DNA of 64,000 bases from Abelmoschus esculentus (Eukaryota > Streptophyta > Magnoliopsida > Malvales > Malvaceae). Positions 36,285 to 49,129 of this stretch are shown here, one piece after another. Below the pieces are notes generated by a model that saw only the letters and a program-made list of their open reading frames with translations, was not told the DNA's origin and ran no database searches. How positions within the stretch are numbered: the stretch's first letter is position 1; each line of letters begins with the position of its first letter. The DNA is taken from the NCBI GenBank assembly GCA_035048815.1, contig JAUCBN010000036.1, positions 6,272,001-6,336,000 on the forward strand. The letters run 5' to 3'. A program made the translations under genes and the position numbers.

Positions 36285-38940
36285 ATGGTGGATGATCAAG
36301 ATACCGAAAATAAAAATATTGAGTTGGAATATTATAATCAAGACGAAGGTAGCTATTATCATAATGAAGATGACTACAACAATGAATCAGAGTATGAAAC
36401 TTATGCCGAAGAACAACAAATTGAATGTAATGGTGATAATGAAAAATATATAGATGATGAGAAGACAATTGATTACTTTATTGACGAGAGTATATGGGAC
36501 AAGATTGGAAAAGAATTAAAAGATTACGATGAAAATGATATGGATATGCTGAAATGGAATACTTTAGAAGATTGCATTGAGTTTTATTTAACCTATGCAA
36601 AAGTGAAAGATTTTGGAGTTCGAATGAGCCAGACAGTGAAAAGTCGAAATGGTGGTCATATAATTTCAAAGAAAATGGTGTGTCGTAAGGAGGAATATAG
36701 AGAAGAAAGATGGTCTAACTTGCCAAATAGAAAACATGAACAAAGACCAATCATCAGAGTTGGATGTGAAGCATCTATTAAATTCAAATTGGATGAACGA
36801 TATAAATATTTGAAAGTTGCTAAATTCTTCTCAGACCACAACCATGAAATGGTTCAACCAACACAAGTTGCTTACATCAGGTTCGTAATTCATCAAAATG
36901 TAAATTGTTACATACTGGTATATATCTTATATATGTATATATATATTTATTTAATATTCTATAATAAATTATTTTGCAGGTCATTTCGAAAAATTACCGA
37001 GTTAGACAAAATAAAGATTAAGATCATACACAATTCTGGAATTGCTCCAAGTAAAATGATGCAAAATTTCGTAAATGAAGTTGGTTCAATTGAGAATGTT
37101 GGATTTTTATCGAAAGATTTGTACAACTATCTACATAGAATCAAACGAGAAGAAGTACAAGATGGTGATGCTGAAACCGTGATGGCATATTTATATGGAA
37201 AACAAGAATCTGATTCATTGTGAGGCACACGAGAGATGAACACGAAAACTTAGAGAAATTGTTCTGGTGCGATGGTATATCACGTGCTGATTATAAAGAA
37301 TTTGGTCATGTACTTGCATTTGATATAACGTACAAGTGCAATACATACAACAAGCCGTTCGTTGTTTTAGTTGGTGTTAATCATCACCGAAATATAGTTC
37401 CATTTGGATGTGCATTAGTGGTGAATGAAAAGAAGATACCTATGTGTGGGTGTTACAATAATTGATTGAAGTTGGAGATGGTTATAGACCACTTACTGTG
37501 ATTACTGATAGAGATAAAGCCATGTCAAATTCCATTTCTCAAGTACTACCCGAAGCAAAACATAGATTGTGTTTATGACATATCATGAGGAATGTACAGT
37601 CTAAAGCTCATCACAATTTTTTTGATGAGTTTTTGAGATGCGTTGACAAGTGTAGAACACCATCATATTTTGAAAGGGCTTGAAAAGAATTAGTGTATAA
37701 ATACAAAGTTGATGGAAAGAAATGGGTGGAAGAATTATATGAAGATAAAGAAAAATGGGCAAAAGCATATTTGCAAGGATATTTTTACATAGATAAAATT
37801 ATATCAAAATCTACTTATATTTTTAGCTATTTTTACTTATTGCATTTAAAAATTTTATTAAATATTTTAATGTACAAAAATGAGGACTACTCAACGATGC
37901 GAGTCAATGAATAGAACATTGGAAACTTGGTTGGACAAAAAGGTGATGTTATATCGATTCATTGAGAACTATCATAAACAACTACAATCTCTAAGATGGG
38001 AGGAAGATCATCAAGATTACAAAACAATGGACGAGCAACCTTATTGTGACGGTGTGTTGGCAACTTTAAAAAGGAATGCAGCCCAAGTATATAAGAGATA
38101 TGCTTTTGCTACATTGTGCAAAGAAATGTCATATGAGGGTTATTATTTGGTCAAGAAAAGGGAAGTACAGAATTAGTACATGTGTTATTGGTTAGATCAT
38201 GTTGAAAAGGAGAAGTTATATCTTGTAATTAAAGATATCACACATGATACTATGTACTGTTGTTGTATGAAGTTGGAGTCCGTTGGATTTTTATGTCGTC
38301 ATATGTTTGCCGTGTTAAAATATGAAAAGGCAAAGGAAATACCCGAAGGATGTATAATGAAACGATGGACTATTTATGCGAAGAAAGATGTTGGATTACA
38401 GAAGAAGAATGAATATGTCGAAGATAATAATCCAACAATAATTCAAGCCAGGTATTCCACTCTAGCCTCTTATTGTATGACTATTTATCACCGTGCATCA
38501 CAGACATTTAAAACTTTCAATGAGGTTAAAGATCAATTTGCAAAAATGAGTCTTAAATTGCAAACAGTGAAAGTGAGATGTAAAAAGAGAGAAACTAAAA
38601 GAGAAGATATTTTTGGAATTGGCGATCCAATAATTCTTGAAACATGAAGAGAAAAAGCTAAGAGAACTAAGCGCCAAGCTTCAGCGTCCAATCCAACACA
38701 TGTTTCATATGATGAAGATGTAATGTTGAATTTGCATGCAAACTCTGGATTATCTCCGAATAAGCCTTGTAATCAAGATATGATATATCTGAGGTAATTA
38801 AATATAAAATATAATAATAGTTATTTTTTTTATTATTATGTATATTCATATATTTTTTTTTGCAGGTTGCATATACTAATGAATTGAAAAATATGGAAAA
38901 AGATCCAACTATTTTGGATTGGCAACCAAATAAGGATTGG
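36285..38940 (+). pseudogene. FAR1-type MULE transposase, disabled
   Basis: Reading from ATG 36285: an acidic N-terminus, a FAR1 DNA-binding domain (TLEDCIEFYLTYAKVKDFGV; ends SDHNHEMV), an intron at 36881-36979, a FRKITELDKIKI block, then the DDE transposase core (FGHVLAFDITYKCN holds the first Asp; VITDRDKAM the second), QRCESMNRTLE, and a SWIM zinc finger (CCCMKLESVGFLCRH, about 38267-38310). Lesions: frameshifts near 37217 and 37440, TGA for the Trp of CLWHIMRN at 37576-37578 and of ERAWKEL at 37681-37683, an intron-like or inserted stretch at 37790-37878, TAG near 38174 and TGA at 38645-38647. The C-terminal VAYTNELKNMEKDP block ends at TAG near 38943. It would bind TIRs and cut DNA if intact. 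Confidence 0.85.
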
Positions 38941-39399
38941 TAGTGTGTGCCCTCGTCTACAAAATATACTATTTATTGTAGGTATGTTATTCTAGTTATA
39001 CCTTTAGTTAGTTTTTTATTCTCATTTATACCTTAAAACTATATATGCATGACAGTTAATATATATGTACAATGCAGAAAATGTATATATATAATATAAT
39101 ATATATATGTAGTACAGTTAATGTATATACAATGCAATTGATATATCGTATTTTTGTATGCTGAACATTTTTATTGAATGATTATTTCAATAAAATTTTA
39201 GTATGTTCCAATTCATATATGCTGAATATATATGTTGAACCCTATTATGGTGCTCTAAGGGTTGTATGTTATTATGTTGAATATATATGTTGTTAGTATG
39301 TTCCAATCAAGGTTATTGTTTTTATAAATAAATAATAACAAAATTTAAAATGTGATTAACTAAAATTGGATTAATTCTAATATTTTTTATAAATGAAGA

Positions 39400-41705
39400 A
39401 AGAACTTACTATATCCTTTGTAATGTTTTTACGGACTTCATTTACACCGAGAGAATCTAAAACATAATTATGTTGCTCCACAACATCAATAACTAATAGA
39501 AACCAATGTTTGAACATATACCTATTAAATCACGTGAGTTAAAAAAATCAACTATATATAAGTAAGTACTAATTTCTAGATATACCTGTTCAACATTAAT
39601 ACTATCAGTAGGTATAAAGTTCTCTATCCACCGGGAATGAAATTTGAAAATGGTAGTAGTATTTTCAATCTTCCGAGTTTGTATAGAATTTTCAAAAATT
39701 ATACTCTGAGACAAAAAATAAAGATAAAATTGTAAAAAAATCATAAATTTAAAATAATATATTTACTAACCCATAAAATATTTTTTGCCTGAAAGGAGAG
39801 TGGCAAATATAATTTCTTTGGCATAGGTTCTTGTCTCAAGTGTAAATCATACACATAAGAATCGATGAACCGTGGAATATTTAAAAACTATATTAGTATT
39901 TGTCTTAATATTAAGCAAACAAAAAATATTGAACATATAAACATATTTAATAATTAAACTTATAATACCCAATCAGATAACCATTTTCCTGGAAAAATTG
40001 TACAAGCATTACCAACATCCAAAAAATGATTTTTGGACATGTAAAGAGTGTTTGATGTATTCTTCTAAGTAGCAACATTCATACAAACTATACGTTCTTC
40101 AGGCGTTACATACTTCAAATATTGTTTGTATGCATCAGTTATCATACTACTTTCTTTGCAAAGTTCTGATAACAAATTACCAGCCTCATATTTTTCCTGC
40201 AAGAAAAGTGTATCTCTTATTATTAATAATAATAAAAGTAGCAACATTCATAAAAATGTATTTATATTATACCTTCATTCTTTTACACTTAATATGAGTT
40301 TGGGCGAATAAATCTTGTAATTCTGGTTTAATCTCCAAATCATGGATATTGTTCTCTTTTTCAACCTGCATAATCATAAAGTAATTGAACATGCATTCAA
40401 TTCAAATAAATTATTTTTACAATATTAATTATAATTTTTTATTAAATTATAAAAAAATATTTTCTAATCATGTTATTACCTCATTTTTCTCAGAACGTTC
40501 AATCTTCGATTTGTCTCTATAATCATAAATTTTTTTGAATTTTTCCTGTATTTACATATCATATAACCAAAATTAGTTTTAAACAAAAAATAATAATATA
40601 AGATATAACATAAAAATAACCAATAAAGAATAATTTACCATTGTATTCACTTTATGAGTTCGAGTTCTCTTTTTCGATGTCATATCTTTCGACTTTGAAC
40701 CGTCAGCAAATTCAGAACATGTAACTGAACATCTTACACTTTTTTTTATGTCGGAAGTCTTTACTATTTGATAAATTCTTGTGATCATTTGACATTTTAG
40801 ACCTTATTTTTGTAGTCATTGGAGTATCTTTTATTGTAACTAATTGACTAGGGAATCTCTGATGACTAAACTGAAAGTTAAAAACCTCACTAGAAATTTT
40901 TGGAAGACTATAAGTATCAACCTTAGTGTTGTCTTCAAAATTAACTTCAAGTGTTCCTCTATCAATAGGTTCTAATAAGGGATAAGAATAACCAGGATCA
41001 TAATTTATAAATGGAGACACACTCGAATTTCTAATATGACTCATAGTTTCTTTCTTTATTGATGCTACACTTACTCTTTTTTCCTTATATGATTTATTTT
41101 CTAAAACCCCATCTTTCAATGAACTGCTATGTAAAATAGTCTCCTTTAATCTATTATTTAAAGCATCCTCCTTTAATGATCGACTATATAAATCTTTTCC
41201 ATTCCTTGAATCATCATATAAACTCTCACCATGTGATTTGCTATAACATGCATCCTTAAATGGTTCACTATGTATATCTTTCCCTTCCGATGAAACACCA
41301 TCTTGTATTGAACTTTTAACATTATTTGATGTTAATATAGTCAATAATTTTTCAAATTGATTATTAAATTTTTCAAATTGACCGGTCATTTTAATAAATT
41401 CTTTTTTAATATTTTGCACCGAATGAATGAATATCTCTAACTTTTTTCACTATGATAATGAGTTCTTGTGTTTTCCTCAAGTATAACTTCAACTTTTTCC
41501 TATATGTAAATAAAATAAATAAAATGTTAAATAATAATATTAAATATAATAAATAAAATAAAATAAAATAAATTACACAATATTATTAGAATTTGAGTTA
41601 ATTATAATAATTTACCTCTTTGTTTATCTTCTCTGCATTCATATTTATATGACGTTTACACTCGATCATCTTAACTTGTTTTGAATGAGTTAAGTTTAAA
41701 TCCAT
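39400..41705 (-). pseudogene. Ulp1/C48 SUMO-protease-like gene in the MULE, disabled and lacking the catalytic Cys region
   Basis: Minus-strand multi-exon relic driven from the right TIR. Exon 41705-41616 (MDLNLTHSKQVKMIECK, donor GAG then GTAAAT); a long exon about 41499-40712 with QNIKKEFIKMTGQFEKFNNQ and a Ser/Lys-rich spacer; then DAYKQYLKYVTPEERIV (40060-40200), MSKNHFLDVGNAC, FIDSYVYDLHLRQEPMPKKL (39775-39890) and finally FKHWFLLVIDVV...YVLDSLG (39430-39515), which matches the His and Asp segments of the Ulp1 fold. A Cys segment (CGVxxC-like) is not visible below 39400. Frameshifts near 41430-41445 and a stop at 40065 break it. Ulp1-like proteases remove SUMO; in KI-MULEs they replace mudrB. 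Confidence 0.72.
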
Positions 41706-42619
41706 CGACTAGTTCAAAAAATAAAATCTAAGCCTGCATATATTTAAAACGAAATAATTCTAAAATAAACATAAATTTTAAATATGGAAAAATAAAAAGT
41801 AAAAATAATTCTAAAATAAACATAACACATATTGAAAGTTCACTATAAAATTTAAAATGACCTACAGACTTTCCTCACTTTACATATACTAGTATGTTAT
41901 TTTAAGCAAGCCTATAAAAAATTTCAAAAATACCTTCACTTATAAAAAACATAAATTACACATAACTAAAATTTATAATTAATTTTATACAATTATATGT
42001 CATTCATAGGAGTTATAATCAAGAGAATTTACACAAAATGTTAAAGAAGAATGACTTGTAGCTTTTAAAAAGACGATTCACTAACTATTAATTTAGATCT
42101 CTTAAAAAGATATACAAATGAACTATTAAATACTTTTTAATTTAACGAGGTAACAAAATTATACACATATTCAAAATAATACATGAAATATCAAAAATAA
42201 CAACAAACCTTATTCCAAAGATAATATAAATTATACAAAAAAAATATGTAATACAAAAGCGAACAATGAATGCTAAGGGAAAAGAATAAATTAGGACTAC
42301 ATAATTGTTGCAACTATTTTACGCCTATCAATTTCAACCATTGAAATATCTTTTATATACACAATCAATTTGAAGCATTCAAACACAAAGTAAATAAAAG
42401 ATTAGATGTTGACCCGAGAAATAAGACACTCCCTTTTTTATATAATTAATGGATTAGATAAAATGTTATTGAAAAGTATAATCCCAAATCTTATCAGATT
42501 AAAACATAATACTTCAATTCTTTGATAAATGACTATTTATTCATGCTCGTCATATGAAAATATAAAGAGAGCAAACATATAGCAGTTAAGAGACAAAGAA
42601 ATATTTTTTTAAAACTCAA

Positions 42620-43798
42620 TCAAACATGAACTAGATGATTTGCTAAGAGAATTATAAGGCATTTCCAACAAGCTAATATCATAAAAAATATTCTAAAAAT
42701 AAACATCAGTTAAAATATAAATCACTTAAAATCGAAATGCATGAAATCCAAGTACTTAAAGCCAAACAAAAACCGTATACAAATAGAAAAAAGAGCAAAT
42801 ATATTAAAATAGATAAATTTTAAGCAAATATATTAAAATCAGAAAGCATCTTAGTTGCTTCTATATCATACACATGTCCAACACAAATTCTACAATTTCA
42901 ACACACTATGAAAGACAATTGCAACACATATCACCTTTGTGCTAAAAGGATCAACAGAGTTGTTTACATCTCCAAGAATTTTCTTTCCCTAACTAAAACA
43001 AAAGAAAAAAAATCTAATATTGCAGGAAAAAGCTAATGACTTTAATTTCTAAATCGGGTCAATAGGGATTAAAACCACACCCATATCAATACAATATATT
43101 GAAACAAAACACTCAATACAAGTTCTTCTAACATAACCGATTAAGTTTTAAAGATTTGGGTGAAAAATATTTTGGTAGAATTTATAATTGATCAAGGACA
43201 ATGATGGACGTGACTTTAATCAGAATCAATATTTGAACAATTATGATTTTGATTTGGCTAATATTAAAATTAAGATTTTTAATTTGGGAATTTAGGGTTT
43301 TATAATTTTGTATAAAGATTCATGAAATTAAATCACAATTTGATGATTCGATTCATAAAGATTGAGAATATTTATCTTGCACCGTGAGATGAAATCAAAC
43401 GATGATTCGAACCATGATGAAAGCCACGACGAACGGCTACTCGAACCACGATGGAAGCAATGGATGAAACTCAGAGAGAGAGCGATCTACACAGAAAAAA
43501 TACTTCGCCGGTGTTGGGTTATTTGAATGAGAGCAAACCTTCGCCGGAAAAATAACATTGTCTGTGACTGTGGAAGATAGGGAAGACAATGACGATGGGC
43601 GATGACAGTCTGTAGAGTATAGTATACGGGTGAATGTTTTCAAATGATAAGAAAATAATAAAATAATAAGAAATAATAAAATAGAATATTTAACATTTAT
43701 TTATTTTACGGATAATTTTAATTACAATTAAAGTCCTTTTGATTTTGATTTTTTTTAAATAATAATAATGTTCAGCGGTGTACGACGCCCGTTGTAGA
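42620..43798 (-). repeat. Right terminal inverted repeat of the MULE
   Basis: Inverted partner of 34772-35960, about 1.16-1.18 kb. It diverges by scattered substitutions and indels, including extra sequence around 42955-43020. Confidence 0.85.
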
Positions 43799-44567
43799 AT
43801 TTTCCATTAATCAGTCGAATAATATTTTAACATAATCAAATAAATTTGACTCTAAGTTCGTACATCACATCTACACATACCTCAGGTAACTATAAATTCG
43901 AAGTGATCGTGTAAAAGAGTCCCTCATATAAAAGAAAGTAAAAACTTTTGGCGTCAAACCCAAAAACAAAACAGAATTTGCTTACTACTTTGGTGTGTTT
44001 ATCCAGCGAGATAATTAGTTTTAAGTGGCAATTCACTAAAATTTTCTAGATTTTTTATGAATATTTAAACTTCTTGGGATATAATATTTGAAGTGGTCAC
44101 CAAAAAATCATAAAATTATATAAATAATTGAATTGCTTATAAACTTACGAATTGAGTTCAACTTCGATCTGTTTTATTCGTTAAGATCTCGAAATAAACT
44201 CGATTTCGAATTGAATAAACTCAAATTAAATGTTAATTGAGTTAAACTCAATCGTTTGCTATAACTACTCAACTCAATAAAAACTCCTATTTATAGCCAC
44301 AATTGATGATTAATCTGTCAAACAGACAAACATCATTTTATCATACGAGGCATTTTGCTCTTGGGCCACACATCAGAGGTTACTCCGGCTTCAGATGCAC
44401 TGAAACTTAATAATGATTACCAACCACACAATCTATGACGTAGCCGATACCAAAGATTAGAAGAGGTCATTATTAATTTTCAAGATATAAGAATTTAATA
44501 AGTATTTAAATTCAAAATTTAAGAGAGTAATGTCTATTTTATCAAGTATATTAATCATTTTTTACTC
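43799..44567. other. Intergenic, nothing recognised
   Basis: AT-rich with no supported gene. Confidence 0.4.
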
Positions 44568-45480
44568 TTATACATTCCTTGTTTTTTCAGAACTCAGCAA
44601 CATCGAACCAAGTTTCAAAACCTCACTGCTCTTAGGTTTATCTTCTTCATTGGATGAGTTCACTCGATTTGAGCACTTTTTCACCAAGTGAGGCCCTTTG
44701 CATTGATAACATGTCAATTGCTTTAAATCTATCCTTGAATTGACTACAGTGTACTTCATAATCGCGCCAAAATTTTATTCTATTTTTTTACTTGACATCC
44801 CATTCGATGATAGCATATAGGAGGCTCTTGTAAAGAAAGTCTTTCATCAAGTGTTAACTATCACAATAGTAGAACTTTACGAGTCCTCGATCTTTCTTTT
44901 CTTATGGTTTGACGAGCTTATTAGTCTTGTTGTTACTATCCTTGGATTGATGCTCATCTTCATCTCCCTCACTAATGCCCTTGCTATGTGGATTGGAAAT
45001 TTTGGACTTCTTAACTTCAAATTGAGCTATGAACTTGATTATGTTCAATTCTTTAAAAATTTTAGACTCCTCTTTACTCTAACACTATTTGGGCCTATCG
45101 CTGAATTCATTCGAAAAAAAAAGAAACATCGGCTTAACTCAAGCCCAACATTTAAAGCTTGAGCTCGTGAACCCCCTAACATACTCTAAGAAACTAACTT
45201 TATGTTTAAGCTGTTATAACTTTCTTCAAGTCTCATATTGAGTATTATTTGTTAAATTTATTTTTGAAGTTAACTTAAAACTCTTTTATGTTTTAATGGG
45301 ATTTTTTTACTATCTTCCTAAAAGCATCCGCGTTGCCAAAAAAAATAGTCAAATATATAGAAGCATTATTTAAATTTTTTTTACATCATCATTAATGTTC
45401 ATGGCTCGAAAATATTGCTCCATGACTTACATGGAGTTCTTAACCTCTTGAGAAGATTTGTTACCCTTGAATTCTTTTGG
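44568..45480 (-). pseudogene. Ty3/Gypsy gag remnant
   Basis: Heavily decayed minus-strand gag. From high to low coordinates I read MEQYFRAMNINDD (45380-45440), FLEYVRGF (45180-45200), a charged linker (ISEGDEDEHQSKDSNN), a decayed zinc knuckle (FYYCDS, LMKDF) and an intact CX2CX3HX4C knuckle (CYQCKGPHLVKKC, about 44675-44720) followed by LKLGSMLL. The MEQYF and CxxCxGPHxxxxC signatures are those of plant chromovirus-like gags. Many stops and frameshifts; no pol, LTR or integrase is attached. Confidence 0.7.
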
Positions 45481-45809
45481 CCTTGAATGTCATTATGTTG
45501 TCGCTAAATTTTTACTATCTTTTCTTTTTATTTATTTTGTTTTATTTTATTATATTAATAATGTATTTAAAAATAAAACCCTAAATAATAATAATAATAA
45601 GATGTCAAATTTAATGAAAGAATTCATCTAGGGATCTATTTAGATTTTAAATAAAATTTCATGTCACGTCTCAAATAATAAAAACCTTAACTAATTTATT
45701 ATTTTTACATGTGCTGACAATTACTAACCGCTGGATTTTATTTAGATACAATAGTCCAAATTTGATTGAAAAAACAGGGATAACACAATGTGTGGTCCTA
45801 AGTGCCATG

Positions 45810-46505
45810 TGTCACGGACAGGCCGTCCGAGCCTGTATTGGTACGTCGTGTGACACTTGAAAAGGAACACATCCTAGAAAAGTCAACCTTCAACACGTCC
45901 TTTACCAAGGACTAAACACGGAAGCGTCATCTCAATTTTCATCGGGTAACATAACCAACACATATCATATCTTGTAGGGCCTAGCGAATGCTAGAAGGCA
46001 ACCCCAGACTATCGATTCATGCGCGATAAGGGGCACTCAGGCCCTAAATCGTCCCTAAGAACACACCCTAGAAAGACATTGTGCCATCCTCTTGCCCCAA
46101 CTCCCGCACAACTAGGCCCCACATAGGCCTAGAAGAAGATCACTTACACCATGGTAGCTCCACTGCTAGCCTATGGCGAGTGGGATGATGGAGACCCAAC
46201 ACTAGTTCACTTCACCCCAAAGAGAAAATAAAACTTACCAAGAATGAATGGAGTATACTTTGCTTCGTCTGAACCGGGGACACTTTCTGGACAGGGTCTT
46301 CAATGCCTTCCAAAAGTATCCAGACTAGCATCCTTACTTGGTTGTTCCTTAGGGATTGCTGATATAAACTCCGAGGTCCGCATCTTCTTGATCTCGAACG
46401 GTTTTATCACGGTAGGATCGTGCAAACGAGATGGTCGTGACATTCTCCCTTACTTCCTCTATCGATGTCCATATCTATCTAGTACAAGATGGGTTAACCT
46501 TAACA
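45810..46505 (-). repeat. 3' LTR of the non-coding LTR element
   Basis: 696 bp, minus-strand termini TGTTAAGG...CGTGACA. Aligns with 48101-48627 over about 520 bp (shared CACTTACACCATGGTAGCTC). Confidence 0.72.
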
Positions 46506-46899
46506 GTATCCCCCACCTTCCTCTTTCGATGTCCTCATCGATGTTGACAATAACTAAACCCTCTAATGTGGCGATACAGACACTTATGGGAACTTATTTT
46601 CAAACTTATGGTCCCTCACTTTTACTCTAATTGATGCTTGAGCAAAATATATACAAACCCAATGATCCACTATAACAAGTTCCTTGTAAATTTTTATGCC
46701 ATTTTGGTCCGACTTTACACCTGGTTGGTAACCATTGCCATATGCCACCACCAATCAAGCTCGCTATTGCTTCCTAGATTTTGGCCTTAGCTTCAATGTT
46801 ATCCAACAAGATGTTTACAATTCTGGTAGTCTTTCCCACTTTATTAGTCGGATTCCTCGTCGACAAAATATGGCAAGCTTCTTGATTAAGCTCCACTAG

Positions 46900-47860
46900 A
46901 ACCAAAAAAAAATTCATTGTGAAAACAGAAAACACATCGCGAATTTACCAACATTCTGAAGGCACCACTGTACCTAAGGAACACATGATCCCATTATGCC
47001 AATACAAAAGAGGCACCACTATGCTTTTGAGTCTAAATGCACCATCATGCATCAATAAGTGAAACACCACTTGTGCCACAACGATCACGAAACCACTGTG
47101 TTGTAAGCTAGAACCATTTTACCTTCGAGACACCATACACATGTATTAAAACAAGAAGCACCACTGTGCAATATGTCACAAGTGTCACTATGTCAAAATT
47201 CGCACCACTATGCAATGTCATAAGCGTCATTGTGCAAGGATAATTATCATGGTTAACGATAGACACCTCTATGTACTGATCTCACTATTATTTCAAAATA
47301 AGCACCACCGTGCATTTTTATCAAAAGTGCCACCGCGCTAAAGCAAATACCACGTGCTTTCACAAAAGGAACCTTTAAGTCAAAAAAGTTGAGCACCACC
47401 ATGCATCAAAAAAGATCAAGCACCACGTATGCATTGATCACACTAGTGGTTAATTATAGACACCACGAGTGAACTAATCTCACTATATTCATAAGTAAGC
47501 ACCTCTTTGATAACACAAGATCGAGCACCGCGTATACAACGATCAATAAAATATTCCCTTCAGGCACCACGTGTGCACTGAAACACATATTAAGCACGCA
47601 ACATGCTAAAATCAAGTGAGCACTTTGAGCCACATGCGCCACCGTGCCATAATAATTATAAGGTTACCTTCAAACACCGCGTATGTACTAATTCCAAGAT
47701 AATTTTCATCAAGCACCATTGTGCTAGAGTATCACATGAGCACCACTGTGCAAAAAAATGGAACACCACTGTGCCAAAATAAAAGCACAAGAACCATTGT
47801 ACAGCCAACAAGATTCCATTGCGATAATAATCCCGTTGATTCACCCTACCTACTTCATAT
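46900..47860 (-). repeat. Degenerate GCACCACTGTGC repeat in the LTR element interior
   Basis: At least twenty irregularly spaced variants of AGCACCACTGTGCC / GCACCACGTATGC occur, spaced about 25-60 bp. They occupy the place of coding sequence; function unknown. Confidence 0.7.
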
Positions 47861-48086
47861 GATAAAATTCTTGGCATGAATCTGTCCACCCTACCTACTC
47901 TATCCATGTGAGACTAGAACACACTGCCTGCTTTAACCAAGGAAGCGCTTGGTGTGAGTTCAACAAACATTATCCTACCCTGCTTACTCTTTTCACTAGA
48001 GCGCTTGACGTAAAGATAAATAACTACAAGAACACTATTTGTGTAACCAACGATGGATCTTCTTCGATCACTTGCCCAAGAGCCAC

Positions 48087-48100
48087 GCTTTGATACCAAC
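48087..48100 (-). other. Primer-binding site of the non-coding LTR element
   Basis: GTTGGTATCAAAGC on the minus strand immediately after the LTR end CCGTGATA. Confidence 0.65.
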
Positions 48101-48627
48101 TATCACGGATAGGCCGTTTGAGACCGGATCAACACACTGTGCGAAATTTGAAAAAGAACACATCCTAGACAAGTTAGCCTTCAATACGTCCTTTACCAAG
48201 GAAAAAACACCGAAAGGTCATCTCAATTACCATCAGGTAACATAACCAACACATATCATATCATGCAGGGCCTAGCGAATGCTAGAAGACAACCCTTGAC
48301 TATCGAATCGTGTGCGATAGGGGAACTCATGCCCCAAACTATCCCTAGGGACACACCCTAGAGAGACATTGTGCCATCCTCTTGGCCCCAATGCCTACAA
48401 ACCTAGGCCCTACATAGACCTAGGAGGTCACTTACACCATGGTAGCTCCACTGCTAGCCTATGGCGAGGGGGATGGTGGAGACTCAACACTAGTTCACTT
48501 CCCCTAAAGAGCAAATAAAACTTACAAAGAATGATGGGAGTAGACGTTGCTTCGTCCCAATCGGGGACACTTTCTGGACAAGGTCTTCAATGCCTTCCAA
48601 AAGTATCCCGACTCGCATCCTTCCTCC
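48101..48627 (-). repeat. 5' LTR of the non-coding LTR element, truncated
   Basis: Matches 45810-46330, then stops where the MITE at 48628 begins. The remaining 170 bp of the LTR is not found beyond the MITE. Confidence 0.7.
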
Positions 48628-49129
48628 TAAAAAGTCTAGTCGAATCGAGTAAATTTTTTTGAGTTATTTGAGTTGAGGAGTTATATTTTACAACTTAAAT
48701 TTTATTTGAAATTTTTTCGGTTAGAGTTGAGTTTAAAAAATTTGATTCGAGTCGAATCTAGTCGAGTTTTCCAGTTTCTATAAATATTTAATTGTAATTA
48801 TATATCATGTTATAGTACGATTTGATTCAAATTTAAACGACTTTCTCTAATCATATACGATATGTATATTTATATATTTTTTCATATGTAACAATATTTC
48901 TTTATATTTTTATATATCAATATATATATCATAAAAAATTGAGAGACTCATCTTAAACTTAACAATAAATCCATTAATTACTAGAAAATTCAAGTTATAT
49001 GAGTTATTCAAATTTCTATTTTACAACTTTAACTTTATTTGAAATTTTTTTGAGTCGAGCCAAAACTTTTTCGAGTTGAGTTATTCGAGTTTTTTCTAGT
49101 CGACTCGAGTTTTCTCACCCTCACCTTCA
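48628..49129. mobile_element. hAT-like MITE, copy 2 (left end truncated)
   Basis: Aligns with copies at 3721 and 50200 (TAAATATTTAATTGTAATTA block; TCATAAAAAATTGAGAGACT). The right end GACTCGAGTTTTCTCACCC is preserved; the left GGGTGAG end is missing at the junction with the LTR. Confidence 0.7.

Larger units (their letters stand above)
34772..43798 (+). mobile_element. Long-TIR Mutator-like element with antisense Ulp1-like gene (KI-MULE type)
   Basis: A 9.0-kb element bounded by TCTACAACGGACGTCG and its inverted counterpart (CGACGCCCGTTGTAGA). TIRs of about 1.2 kb (34772-35960 and about 42620-43798) align through promoter-like sequence, a leader with GATCGCTCTCTCTCT, and a shared intron-like tail. 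The left TIR leads into a FAR1-type MULE transposase on the plus strand; the right TIR leads into an Ulp1/C48-like gene on the minus strand, so the genes converge. This is the architecture known for Kaonashi (KI) MULEs. Both genes are broken. No matching 9-bp target duplication is visible, so the insertion is old. Confidence 0.85.
45810..48627 (-). mobile_element. Non-coding LTR retroelement (LARD/TRIM-like), 5' LTR truncated
   Basis: Direct repeats 45810-46505 and 48101-48627 flank a 1.6-kb interior. On the minus strand the right repeat is followed by GTTGGTATCAAAGCG, close to a Met-tRNA primer site, and the left repeat is preceded by a purine tract (GAAAGAGGAAGGTGGGGGA, complement of 46509-46527). 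This fixes the element on the minus strand with its 5' LTR on the right. The interior codes for no recognisable gag or pol. The 5' LTR is cut off where a hAT-like MITE begins. Confidence 0.75.

Noticed and set aside
36881..36979. Continuous frame through this segment in the MULE transposase
   Set aside because: It is bounded by GT and GCAG, is AT-rich, and its removal joins YIR to SFRKITE; treated as an intron that happens to be open.
46244..46630. Plus-strand 128-codon frame
   Set aside because: Lies antisense across the 3' LTR end of the non-coding LTR element and has no recognisable domain.
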